NCBI RefSeq assembly: GCF_013128195.2
Contig: NZ_CP053452.2
Span: 2,728,001 to 2,792,000 of the forward strand
Reading direction: 5' to 3'
Origin: Frigoriglobus tundricola
GTDB taxonomy: Bacteria > Planctomycetota > Planctomycetia > Gemmatales > Gemmataceae
Length of the DNA stretch: 64,000 bases
The first letter of the stretch is position 1. Each line of letters starts with the position of its first letter. Below are positions 54,562-64,000 of this stretch, in pieces. The notes below the pieces were generated by a model that saw only the letters and a list, made by a program, of their open reading frames with translations, was not told where the DNA came from and made no database searches. The translations under genes were made by a program, and so were the position numbers.

Positions 54562-55974
54562 TCACTTGTCTTCGGGCATCTTGACCGCCTCGCTGTCGTC
54601 GCCGCGCTTGTACAGCAGGGGTTGGCGGTAATAAACCTCGAGGGTTAGCACACACACGGCGGTCGTGCCGAGCCGCCCGCAACTCGTGCCAAACCACCCG
54701 CCTTCGGGGTCCCAGCTCCCACGGTTGGGTTCATCCTTGCGCAATTGCGCATTCACCAGCCAGTCGCGCACGCCGCCCTTGCGGGTGCCATCGGCGTTCT
54801 TCGGCCCCTCGTTCCAGGTCTTCCAGTCCTCGCCTGCGCTGAAGCGAACGACCTGCGTCGCGTAGTAGTAATAGTAGAGATCCTTGACCCCGCCCTTGTC
54901 GGCCTTGTCGGGCGGCGGGTGCTTCAGCAGCCCGGCGACGCCGTCGCACATGCCGGGGTGGTTCGGCCCCCACCCGTCAATGTAGTACCGGCTCAGCAGG
55001 CCGCTTGCGGTCAGCGCGGTCCCCGGTTTCGCGCCGTCGCTGTCGGCGTACCCGTACATCGCCTTCCGCGGACCGCTGGAGGCGAGGTCCAGGAACTTGA
55101 TCGCCTTCTTGATCACGCGGTCGTCCACCACCAGGTCCTTCGACAGTTTGGCGGCGACGAGCGCCTGGACCTGCCAGCCGACGATGGACGTGTCGCCGTC
55201 GGTGAACGGGGCGTAGCCCCAGCTCCCGTTAGCCCCCTGGGATTTCTGAATGTAATTGATTGCCGACTGGGCGAACGGTTTGAGCGTGGGGTCCTTCGTC
55301 ATCCCATACGCCTCGCAGAGCGCGAGAGTGGCAATGGCCTGCTCGTACGCGTTGTCGCTCATGCGACCGGCCTTGGGTCCGGTCGGGGCACAGGACTTCA
55401 TCAGGTAACTGAGGCCGGCTATCACGGTCTCCTGGTACTTCAGTTCGCCCTTTTCCTTGGTCAGTTTGTGCGTTTGCCCGGCGGCGAGGAAGGGCAGCAG
55501 CGCCATGCCTGTGGCAGCGGTGCGGGACTCTTTCGAGCCAGCGTCGTATTTCCAACCGCCATCGTCCTTCTGTTGCTTGGCGAGCCACGCGAGGCCCAGC
55601 ACCACGGCCCGCTCGCTCCCCTCATTGCCGCCTTCCGTGCGGACGAGTTTGGTCTTGGCCTCACCTGCGCGACCGGGAAACGCAGAGGGCGGCGCGCCGT
55701 ACGGACCGATCTCGCCGGTCAGCGGCACCGTGATCGGGTGCGTCTTTTCAGGATCCAAATCCTCGAGTCGTGGAATTTCTAGCACATCCACATCGAGATC
55801 GGTGTCGGGGCGAGCCCGCTCCCGTGTCATCCCCTTTTCGCTCGGCAGGTGCGGCCGCGGCGCGACGGGCAATGTGCGCGCCGGCGGTTCGGGCGAGGCA
55901 GATCCCGCCACCAGGGGTACGCTGCCGAACGGAGCGCACACGACAGCCACCAGAATTGCGATTAACCGGAACAT
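54562..55974 (-). CDS. Secreted cyclase/prenyltransferase-repeat protein
   Basis: A 470-residue protein with a signal peptide (FRLIAILVAVVCAPFGSV), a Pro-rich stretch of about 90 residues, and an alpha/alpha toroid of squalene-cyclase-like repeats (AVVLGLAWLAKQQKDDGGWK, AINYIQKSQGANGSWGYAPF, AIKFLDLASSGPRKAMYGYA, GSWDPEGGWFGTSCGRLGTT). No DXDD or zinc-binding triad was seen, so it is unlikely to be a true cyclase. In planctomycetes such exported toroids are frequent and of unknown role. The ATG at 55974 starts the signal. Confidence 0.83.
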   Translation of the reverse strand: MFRLIAILVAVVCAPFGSVPLVAGSASPEPPARTLPVAPRPHLPSEKGMTRERARPDTDLDVDVLEIPRLEDLDPEKTHPITVPLTGEIGPYGAPPSAFPGRAGEAKTKLVRTEGGNEGSERAVVLGLAWLAKQQKDDGGWKYDAGSKESRTAATGMALLPFLAAGQTHKLTKEKGELKYQETVIAGLSYLMKSCAPTGPKAGRMSDNAYEQAIATLALCEAYGMTKDPTLKPFAQSAINYIQKSQGANGSWGYAPFTDGDTSIVGWQVQALVAAKLSKDLVVDDRVIKKAIKFLDLASSGPRKAMYGYADSDGAKPGTALTASGLLSRYYIDGWGPNHPGMCDGVAGLLKHPPPDKADKGGVKDLYYYYYATQVVRFSAGEDWKTWNEGPKNADGTRKGGVRDWLVNAQLRKDEPNRGSWDPEGGWFGTSCGRLGTTAVCVLTLEVYYRQPLLYKRGDDSEAVKMPEDK

Positions 55975-56046
55975 GGGCACGACCTCTGTGACACCCATTC
56001 GAGTGAGTGACAGTGTACCGGCCCCGGCCGATGAGCGATAGGCGTG

Positions 56047-56856
56047 TCAGCCGCCGGCCCGCACCGGCCACCGGTACGCGCCCGGGCGCATCGCCCGCCA
56101 CGCCCGCCCCATTTGCGCCCATGAGTTGCGCCAGAACCGCCGGAACGTGAACCCGCCGGCACGCAGCGCGCGGCGGTGGCCCACCCAGACCGCCATCGTG
56201 ATCCCCACGAACAGCACACGCTGCGAAGCAGCGGTCAGCACCCCGAGCACCCGGCCGCGCCCACGGTGGATGATCGCGAGCCGCTCGCACTGGAAGCGGA
56301 TGTGCGGCACCTCGTCGCGCAGGATCTGGTCGCAGATGCGGCGCAGGACCGCCGACCCGGTCGCGCGCCGGATCGCGGCGTAGTAGAGCAGCGCGTGGAC
56401 CTCGATCATGACGACGACGGTGGCCCACACCTCCATCCGCATGAGGAAGTGGCGGAACACCCGGAACAGCGAGTCGCCGAGGTCGCGCCGGACGCGCGGT
56501 ACGGCCGCGGCGTCGAGGAACCGGCCGAGTTCCTCCCCGTGCCGCTGCTCCTCCGCGATGAACAGCCGGATGGCGTCCACGAAGCCCGGATCACCGATCC
56601 GGGCCGCGTGCGCTTCGGCGGTCCTGAGGAGGCGCGAGCCGTCGGACGTCTCACCGAGCTGCCACGCGCGGAGCGAATCGACGATTTCCGCCAGCTCCTC
56701 TGGCGTCACGCCGGCCCCGGCCTCCCGCGGCACGTCGAGCCGGTTGCCCGCGTTGGCGCGGAAGTACGCGGACCACTCCGCCGACGTCCACACCGTCGGC
56801 CGCACCACCGCAGCGCCCGGCGTAGCGGCTTCTGTTGTGAGCATCAGAGCTTCCAT
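56047..56856 (-). CDS. Ferritin-like diiron protein
   Basis: A 269-residue helical protein with the paired motifs of ferritin-like diiron enzymes: FIAEEQRHGEELGRFL (E...EQRH), MIEVHALLYYAAIRRATG (E...H) and ILRDEVPHIRFQCERL (DEVPH). The spacing suits a di-iron centre in a four-helix bundle. The last 80 residues are basic with one hydrophobic stretch (VLFVGITMAVWVGHRRAL). Substrate or storage role is unknown. Two adjacent ATGs are possible. The one at 56856 has AGGAG seven bases upstream and is preferred over 56859. Confidence 0.83.
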   Translation of the reverse strand: MEALMLTTEAATPGAAVVRPTVWTSAEWSAYFRANAGNRLDVPREAGAGVTPEELAEIVDSLRAWQLGETSDGSRLLRTAEAHAARIGDPGFVDAIRLFIAEEQRHGEELGRFLDAAAVPRVRRDLGDSLFRVFRHFLMRMEVWATVVVMIEVHALLYYAAIRRATGSAVLRRICDQILRDEVPHIRFQCERLAIIHRGRGRVLGVLTAASQRVLFVGITMAVWVGHRRALRAGGFTFRRFWRNSWAQMGRAWRAMRPGAYRWPVRAGG

Positions 56857-56980
56857 CATTGCGCTCCTCATAAGCGGCTCCAGAACTAATGCAGATAACT
56901 TTGTATTGCAAAGCAAAAGGCCGACAAGAACGCGGGCTTTGCCCGCGCCGCCGATACACAGGGACCGACTGAGCCGATTC

Positions 56981-57427
56981 TCAACCCACGGGCCGCGTAC
57001 TGCGGATGAGGTATCCGGCCACCAGAGCCGCCACGATGAGTTGCCCGCCGGTCATGAGCGTCACCGCAAACGCCGCCGCCGCCGAGATCTCCATTGCCCG
57101 GTCGGCCAACAGCGCGACCGCGGACAGACCGGCCCCGATTTGCAACAGGGGGATCACCTGCAAGACCGCGACGCAGATCCCACCGACGATCAGTGCGCCC
57201 CGCACGCGTGCGAAGCGGGCCACGGCAAAATGCCCCGCCAGCCACACAACGAACACACCGGCCAGCATTCCGAACGCGCCACTTCGGGACGTCACAAAGA
57301 AGCCGAATAACAACGCCACGGGGAGGTTCATCAGAAGAACGGCCGCCCATCCCCAGCGCCACTCGCGGGCCGAGGACCGCGCGGCTCTCGTCGCACCACC
57401 CGGTTGCGGGGCCATGAGGCCACTCAT
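56981..57427 (-). CDS. Small membrane protein, last gene of the winged-helix operon
   Basis: A 148-residue protein with four hydrophobic helices (WAAVLLMNLPVALLFGFF, FGMLAGVFVVWLAGHFAVA, LIVGGICVAVLQVIPLLQIG, AAAFAVTLMTGGQLIVAAL). No family is recognised. Its ATG at 57427 overlaps the stop of the regulator gene by four bases (ATGA), marking it as part of that operon. Confidence 0.72.
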   Translation of the reverse strand: MSGLMAPQPGGATRAARSSAREWRWGWAAVLLMNLPVALLFGFFVTSRSGAFGMLAGVFVVWLAGHFAVARFARVRGALIVGGICVAVLQVIPLLQIGAGLSAVALLADRAMEISAAAAFAVTLMTGGQLIVAALVAGYLIRSTRPVG

Positions 57428-57816
57428 GCCCCGGCCAGCCCCGGGCGCGTTTGTGCCTTCGCCGCCCGACCGTCCTCCTGTGCGGCGGCGTCGCGGAGCA
57501 CCTTCTCCAGTTGCGTCAGGTACGCGCGGAACCGCTTGCGGCCCTGGGCGGTCAGCGCGCACGTCGTGTGCGGGCGGCGGCCCTCGAACCCCTTCGTGAT
57601 CTTCACCAGGCCGGCCTCGGCCAGCACGTCCAGGTGGCGGCTCAGGTTGCCGTCGGTCAGGTCGCACAGGCGCGTGAGGTCGGAAAACGACAGGCCCTCC
57701 GGGTGCGTGACCAGCGCCGTGAGGATGCCCAGGCGCGCCTTCTCGTGCAGCACGCGGTCGAGCCCCTCGTACGCGAAGCGGCCCGCGTCCCCGGCTCCGG
57801 GTTCGGTGTCAGGCAT
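57424..57816 (-). CDS. Winged-helix transcriptional regulator
   Basis: A 130-residue protein with an ArsR/MarR-like winged helix: LHEKARLGILTALVTHPEGL, LSFSDLTRLCDLTDGNLSRH, LDVLAEAGLVKITKGFEGRR, TTCALTAQGRKRFRAYLTQL. It fits the PF13601-type single-domain regulators that are often encoded with a membrane protein. It overlaps membrane genes on both sides (eight bases upstream, four downstream) and probably controls this operon. No ligand-binding domain is visible. Confidence 0.88.
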   Translation of the reverse strand: MPDTEPGAGDAGRFAYEGLDRVLHEKARLGILTALVTHPEGLSFSDLTRLCDLTDGNLSRHLDVLAEAGLVKITKGFEGRRPHTTCALTAQGRKRFRAYLTQLEKVLRDAAAQEDGRAAKAQTRPGLAGA

Positions 57817-58120
57817 CGGATTCGCCTCCTGTTGTGTGTCGAAGAATCAGGGCCGTAACGAGGTGCCCGCCGCCGAACACGCCGCCGACGCTCCACCCCG
57901 GCGACTCGGCCGGCAGCCACGCGAGCAGCGCGCCCCCGACCAGCACGTACCCGACCCCGACGAGGCCGACGGCCCGCGGCAGGTGCGGGCGCACGGCCAC
58001 CACGCCGAGCCCGAACACCACCGCCCAGGCGCCGGGCAACAGCGGCACGAACGCGGCGGTGCGGGCGAGGGCCACGGTGAGGAGGCCGCCGGCCAGGACG
58101 CACGGCAGGAACTGCCCCAT
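57809..58120 (-). CDS. Small membrane protein, second gene of the winged-helix operon
   Basis: A 103-residue protein with about three hydrophobic helices (FLPCVLAGGLLTVALARTAA, FVPLLPGAWAVVFGLGVVAV, AVGLVGVGYVLVGGALLAWL). Its ATG shares one base with the stop of the upstream gene (TGATG) and its end overlaps the regulator start, so translation is coupled on both sides. The function is unknown. Confidence 0.72.
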   Translation of the reverse strand: MGQFLPCVLAGGLLTVALARTAAFVPLLPGAWAVVFGLGVVAVRPHLPRAVGLVGVGYVLVGGALLAWLPAESPGWSVGGVFGGGHLVTALILRHTTGGESDA

Positions 58121-58407
58121 CACGCGCGCGCGTGCGCCCGGCGCTCGAACTCGTCTTCGCGAAACAGGTACGACCGGACCGCGGCGCCGAACCCCAGGAG
58201 CGCGCCGGCCGCGCCGATCACGGACCAGTAGCAGACGAACGCGAGCGGCTCGCCGGGCGGCACCACCCGCGCCTGCGCCGCCGCGGCGAGCAGCCCGACG
58301 CACCCCACCAGGGCGACCGCCGGTACGCGGAACCCGCGGTACACCTCGCCCCGGGTGAGCTGCTCGTGGATGTGGTCGAGCTGGTCGAGCGCGTCACGGA
58401 CTTCCAT
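58120..58407 (-). CDS. Small membrane protein, first gene of the winged-helix operon
   Basis: A 95-residue protein: a soluble helix (MEVRDALDQLDHIHEQLTRG), two membrane helices (VPAVALVGCVGLLAAAAQ, LAFVCYWSVIGAAGALLGFG) and a charged end (REDEFERRAHA). The ATG at 58407 lies about 26 bases after the start predicted from the strong promoter just upstream. That argues against the longer TTG start at 58458, which lies inside the promoter. Confidence 0.75.
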   Translation of the reverse strand: MEVRDALDQLDHIHEQLTRGEVYRGFRVPAVALVGCVGLLAAAAQARVVPPGEPLAFVCYWSVIGAAGALLGFGAAVRSYLFREDEFERRAHARA

Positions 58408-58439
58408 GCGGGCGTCCCGTCGGGTGTGTTTGCCGGGGC

Positions 58440-58468
58440 AGTATACTTGGTCGTGCAAAGTGAATCAA
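58440..58468 (-). promoter_or_regulatory. Sigma70-type promoter of the winged-helix operon
   Basis: On the minus strand, -35 TTGATT (58463-58468) and -10 TATACT (58440-58445) are separated by exactly 17 bases. It is one of the best housekeeping-type promoters visible in the window, and it reads into four overlapping genes down to 56981. Confidence 0.68.
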
Positions 58469-58546
58469 CCCGAGATTGCTCCGATGCGTGAAACAAGAAC
58501 GGGCGGCGGCCCCCACCGCCCGATCGGCACGAGATGGGGCCGTGGG

Positions 58547-59137
58547 TCAGTTGGTGCCGCTCACCAGCCGGCAGTCTTTGAACTCGAGGTGCCACTTGAA
58601 CTCGTCCCGCCCGCCCCGGGCGATCGTGTCCGGGTAGTGGGCAAAGCACACCCCCTCGATCAGGCACGACGAGCCGCGTCGCAACTGATCGATGCCTTTC
58701 GTTTGGGCCTTCGGGAACAGAAAGGAATAGTTCGGTACATCGGGCTCTCCGGAGGCCTTGGCAATGGTGGACATCGTGACGTAGATGGCGCCAGAGAGCC
58801 CGGGCTCGATCGAGTTGACCACGACCGGTAGGGTCATGATTTTCCCCCCGTACACGGAGTGCGCGGCCGCGGGATTCGTCACGTAGTCCGCTTGCAGTTT
58901 CAGACCATCAACCATGCCGAGGTTGATAACCTTTTTCGGTTCGGGCGGCTTCGGCGCGGGCTTCGGCGGGTCCACCTTCGGCGGGTCCACCTTCGGCGGG
59001 TCCACCTTCGGCGGGGCGGGTTCGGGTTCCGGCTCGCTCTTCTTCGCGACCTGGGGTTCCGAACGGGCGCTCGGCGGGATCAGTTTCGTGCACCCAACTA
59101 CGAGCAAGAGGCCAAACACGATCACAGCCCGATTCAT
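58547..59137 (-). CDS. Lipoprotein with DPPKV repeats
   Basis: A 196-residue lipoprotein: signal with lipobox (VIVFGLLLVVGCTK, Cys at about residue 15). A spacer rich in Pro, Lys and Glu has KVDPP repeated three times followed by PKPAPKPPEPKK, and a compact C-terminal domain of about 125 residues follows (LGMVDGLKLQADYVTNPAAA, SIEPGLSGAIYVTMSTIAKA). GGAG lies eight bases before the ATG at 59137. The repeated spacer resembles wall-spanning linkers such as that of TonB, but no TonB domain is seen. The function is unknown. Confidence 0.78.
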   Translation of the reverse strand: MNRAVIVFGLLLVVGCTKLIPPSARSEPQVAKKSEPEPEPAPPKVDPPKVDPPKVDPPKPAPKPPEPKKVINLGMVDGLKLQADYVTNPAAAHSVYGGKIMTLPVVVNSIEPGLSGAIYVTMSTIAKASGEPDVPNYSFLFPKAQTKGIDQLRRGSSCLIEGVCFAHYPDTIARGGRDEFKWHLEFKDCRLVSGTN

Positions 59138-59347
59138 TTCACTTCTCCGGTGAGAAACGTCCAAACGAACCTGACGGTTCCGTATTGAACTTGTGCCCCC
59201 GCGCCGTGACAACGGCCGATTGGTAAACGTGTTAAGTTTCGCGCAACCCACACGAAAACGACTCCGCCCGCGCTGCGGTCCGACGCCAGACCGCAGCGCG
59301 AGCGGGGCCGGAGAGCGGGGTACCAGAAGCGCGGGCACCCCGCACGC

Positions 59348-60289
59348 TCACACGAACGGCTTGAACAGTTCTGTGGTGAAGTAGCGCTCCATGCGGTCCG
59401 GAAACACGGTGACGACCTGGGTCCCCGGGTCGTTCCGCTTGCGGAGCACTTCGGCCGCCGCGCAGTAGTTCAGTCCGGAGCTCGGGCCGACCGGGAAGCC
59501 GAGGCGGATCAGTTCCCGGGTCGTCGCCAGCGCGTCCACGTCGCGGACCTCCACCGTGACGAGGCCCGGCAGCCGCTCCGCCTGGAAGATTTCCGAAATT
59601 GCGTCCGCGACGCCCGGAATCCGCGCGCTGAAGCTGCAGCACTCGGCCTCGGGCGCCGTCGTCAGGTTGATCGGCCGCGCCAGCACCGGCACCACGCGGC
59701 ACCCGTTCTCGCGCAGCCCCTCGAACAGCCCGACCAGCGTGCCGCCGGTCCCGACCCCGCTCACCACCGCATCGACCCGCCCGCCGGGGATCTGGTCGAG
59801 CACCTCGCGGGCGGTGCCGAGCCGGTGCGCTTCCGCGTTGTCCATGTTCGCGAACTGCCGCGGCAGAAAGACGCGGCCCTCCGCCCCCATCCGCTCGACC
59901 TCCGCGATCGCCCCGCGGATGCCGAGCGCGGCCGGGGTGAACGCGACGTCCCCGCCGTAGGCGCGGATGATGAGCACCCGCTCGTTGCTCACGCCCTCGG
60001 GCATCACGGCCAGGAACTTCAGCCCCATCTGCGCGCACGCCAGCGCCAGCGCGATGCTCGTGCTGCCGCTGGACGCTTCCGCCACGCGGTCGCCGCACCT
60101 CACCCGGCCCTGGCGCCAGGCCTTTTCCAGAATGAACCGCGCGATGCGGTCCTTGGTGCTGCCGCTCGGGTTGAGGAACTCCAGTTTGCACCACACCGGC
60201 GGCCGGGCGGGGTCGAGCTGCACCGGTACCAGAGGGGGAGGGGCGATCCGGTTCAAATAGCGGTGACAGCCCGGCAACTCGACGGACAT
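59348..60289 (-). CDS. Cysteine synthase-family PLP enzyme
   Basis: A 313-residue beta-type PLP enzyme: PLP-Lys in KLEFLNPSGSTKDRIA, substrate loop VAEASSGSTSIALALA, phosphate-binding GVGTGGTLVGLF and FPVGPSSGLNYCAAAE. It is in the CysK/CBS/SbnA group but has SSGSTS where CysK has TSGNTG. This points to a different amino acid or nucleophile, as in SbnA or diaminopropionate-type enzymes. The ATG at 60289 has GAGAG upstream and is preferred over 60316. It is divergent from mnmA with 82 bases between. Confidence 0.88.
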   Translation of the reverse strand: MSVELPGCHRYLNRIAPPPLVPVQLDPARPPVWCKLEFLNPSGSTKDRIARFILEKAWRQGRVRCGDRVAEASSGSTSIALALACAQMGLKFLAVMPEGVSNERVLIIRAYGGDVAFTPAALGIRGAIAEVERMGAEGRVFLPRQFANMDNAEAHRLGTAREVLDQIPGGRVDAVVSGVGTGGTLVGLFEGLRENGCRVVPVLARPINLTTAPEAECCSFSARIPGVADAISEIFQAERLPGLVTVEVRDVDALATTRELIRLGFPVGPSSGLNYCAAAEVLRKRNDPGTQVVTVFPDRMERYFTTELFKPFV

Positions 60290-60371
60290 GGCTTCTCTCA
60301 CGGGGGCGCCGAACATTTCTCACGCGCCCGCCTCTATACTGGAAAGGTGCGGGTCCGAACAGAGGTCGCGT

Positions 60372-61445
60372 ATGCCGCGTGTTGTGCTGGCGATGAGTGG
60401 CGGGGTGGACAGTTCGGCGTCGGCCGTGCTGCTGAAGCGGCAGGGCTACGACGTGGTCGGGCTCTTCATGCGCACCGGCGCGCACTCCCACGAGGGCGAT
60501 ACCCGGCGCGACAACAAGAAGGGCTGCTGCTCCGCCATCGACGCGGGCGACGCCCGGCGCGTGGCGGACAAGCTCGACGTCCCGTTCTACGCGCTCGATT
60601 TCGAGGCCGAGTTCGGCCAGATCATCGACTACTTCGCGGCCGAGTACGCCCGCGGCCGCACGCCGAACCCGTGCGTGGTGTGCAACAACTGGCTGAAGTT
60701 CGGGCAGCTCTGGGCCTTCGGCCAGAAGCTCGGCGCGGACTTCATCGCCACCGGGCACTACGCCCGGGCCAAGGACGGCGAGCTCCACACGGGCGTCGAT
60801 GGCGAGAAGGACCAGAGCTACGTGCTGCACGGGATCAAGCGGACCGTGCTGCCGCACCTGCTGTTCCCCGTCGGCGGGTACACCAAGCCGGAGATCCGGG
60901 CCATCGCCCGCGAGGCCGGCTTGCTCTCCGTGGCCGAGAAGCCCGACAGCGTGGAAATCTGCTTCGTCCCGAGCGGGAACCACACGGACGTGGTCCGGGC
61001 GCGCCGGCCGGAGGTGGCGGCGGCGGGCACGATCGTCGAGCGGGACGGCACCGTCCTCGGCGAACACGACGGCATCGACCGGTTCACGATCGGCCAACGG
61101 AAGGGGCTGGGCGTGGGCGGCGGGCGGAAGCGGTTCGTGCTGGAACTGCTCCCCGAAACGAACACGGTCGTCGTCGGCGACGAGGACGCGTTGCTCGCTT
61201 CGGGGCTCCGGGCGAGCGAGGTGAACTGGCTCATCGACGCCCCGGTGGCGCCGCTCACCTGCACCGCGAAGATCCGCTACCGGCACGCGGGCGTACCCGC
61301 GACCGTCACCGCCACGCCCGACGGCGGCGCGGAGGTGCGGTTCGACACCCCGCAACCGGCCGTGACGCCGGGGCAGGCGGTCGCGTTCTACGCCGGCACC
61401 CGCGTCCTCGGCGGCGGATGGATCAACAAGGCCGCCTCCGGCTGA
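60372..61445 (+). CDS. mnmA: tRNA-specific 2-thiouridylase MnmA
   Basis: A 357-residue enzyme that thiolates U34 of tRNA for Lys, Glu and Gln. The ATP loop is VVLAMSGGVDSSASAVLL, the catalytic Cys are in RTPNPCVVCNNWLKFG and SVEICFVPSGNH, with ATGHYARAKDG, QSYVLHGIKR and IGQRKGLGVGGG between and after. All landmarks of the family are present. The sulfur source would be a cysteine desulfurase such as the one at 48088. The ATG at 60372 starts directly at the nucleotide-binding strand. Confidence 0.95.
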   Translation: MPRVVLAMSGGVDSSASAVLLKRQGYDVVGLFMRTGAHSHEGDTRRDNKKGCCSAIDAGDARRVADKLDVPFYALDFEAEFGQIIDYFAAEYARGRTPNPCVVCNNWLKFGQLWAFGQKLGADFIATGHYARAKDGELHTGVDGEKDQSYVLHGIKRTVLPHLLFPVGGYTKPEIRAIAREAGLLSVAEKPDSVEICFVPSGNHTDVVRARRPEVAAAGTIVERDGTVLGEHDGIDRFTIGQRKGLGVGGGRKRFVLELLPETNTVVVGDEDALLASGLRASEVNWLIDAPVAPLTCTAKIRYRHAGVPATVTATPDGGAEVRFDTPQPAVTPGQAVAFYAGTRVLGGGWINKAASG

Positions 61446-61460
61446 AGCGAAGGGCAATGG

Positions 61461-61583
61461 GTGAAGTACGAACTGCGCACACACGACTCACTGTTCTTCA
61501 CAACAGCCGAGGGCCAGGTGATCCCGGCCCTCGTGAACACCGTCGAAGTGCAATCAACTGATATAATTGAATTGTTACCGTGA
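61461..61583 (+). CDS. Possible 40-residue small protein
   Basis: A GTG-started frame reading KYELRTHDSLFFTTAEGQVI and PALVNTVEVQSTDIIELLP, 15 bases after mnmA. It looks protein-like in composition, but no family is known and the Shine-Dalgarno is weak (GGGCAAT). It may be a short peptide, a gene remnant or chance. Confidence 0.35.
   Translation: MKYELRTHDSLFFTTAEGQVIPALVNTVEVQSTDIIELLP
61562..61567 (+). promoter_or_regulatory. -10 element of the CheB/CheR gene
   Basis: A perfect TATAAT stands in a short AT-rich patch about 57 bases before the start of the following gene. No clear -35 lies 16-18 bases upstream. It overlaps the end of the small frame at 61461-61583. Confidence 0.4.
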
Positions 61584-61623
61584 TTTCTATCTGGCGGCCC
61601 GACCCGTGGCAGTGAGGTGGCGG

Positions 61624-64000
<2,377 letters not shown>

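Noticed and set aside
58968-59012. Short direct repeats of 15 bases that might suggest a CRISPR or tandem repeat array
   Set aside because: They encode the KVDPP repeat of the lipoprotein spacer and have no unique spacers.

Overview
The window is about 64 kb of high-GC, gene-dense bacterial DNA. Its gene families point to a planctomycete of the Gemmataceae (Gemmata or a close relative). The signs are four consecutive repeat-companion (TIGR02996) leucine-rich proteins, a DUF1559 pseudopilin-like protein with an H-X9-DG end, a surface protein carrying the LEALEDRSLLS N-terminal signature, a cytochrome c plus WD40 fusion, DFN-type Ser/Thr kinases, a CsrA protein and a bacterial deoxyhypusine synthase homologue. 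This assignment rests on family knowledge only. No rRNA, convincing tRNA, CRISPR array, insertion sequence or prophage was seen.

Layout. (1) 0.3-3.6 kb: a PQQ-type beta-propeller protein, a decayed acyl-CoA dehydrogenase and a small c-type cytochrome. (2) 3.9-15.2 kb: a stress and signalling island with two tandem universal stress proteins, a zinc alcohol dehydrogenase, three receiver-only response regulators, a BON protein, a CsrA with a long extra C-terminal domain, a stand-alone paralogue of that extra domain, a CheB-PAS-histidine kinase fusion with its NarL-type regulator, and an Hsp20. (3) 16.1-23.1 kb: an FG-GAP surface protein broken by an in-frame stop, an HDOD protein, mobA, a DHS-like enzyme, a DUF1559 protein also broken by an in-frame stop, and a zinc-ribbon membrane protein. 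(4) 23.3-32.5 kb: a four-ACT aspartokinase, a TetR regulator divergent from an aldehyde/alcohol dehydrogenase pair, and a two-gene ABC transporter. (5) 32.3-43.0 kb: DUF1015, a CNNM/HlyC-type membrane protein, the TIGR02996 array and a frameshifted Ser/Thr kinase. (6) 43-64 kb: cytochrome-WD40 protein, a DUF4365 two-gene cassette, FAH hydrolase, cysteine desulfurase, STAS protein, epimerase, histidine ammonia-lyase, a kinase with a receiver-like tail, a cyclase-repeat protein, a ferritin-like protein, an overlapping four-gene membrane/regulator operon, a lipoprotein, a cysteine-synthase-family enzyme, mnmA and the start of a CheB/CheR fusion that runs off the window.

How the parts fit. The stress island resembles in content, though not by shown homology, dormancy or redox regulons of the DosR type (USP, Hsp20, BON, alcohol dehydrogenase, NarL-type regulator). 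Its most unusual part lies at 8.97-10.53 kb. There the CsrA fusion and the stand-alone domain gene share a duplicated promoter block, and one copy of that block carries a perfect 49-base palindrome facing the histidine kinase gene. Intergenic spaces elsewhere hold several unrelated long inverted repeats. At least five genes are disrupted (two by in-frame stops, two by frameshifts at homopolymer or low-complexity runs, one by decay), so either pseudogenisation or residual sequencing error is common here.
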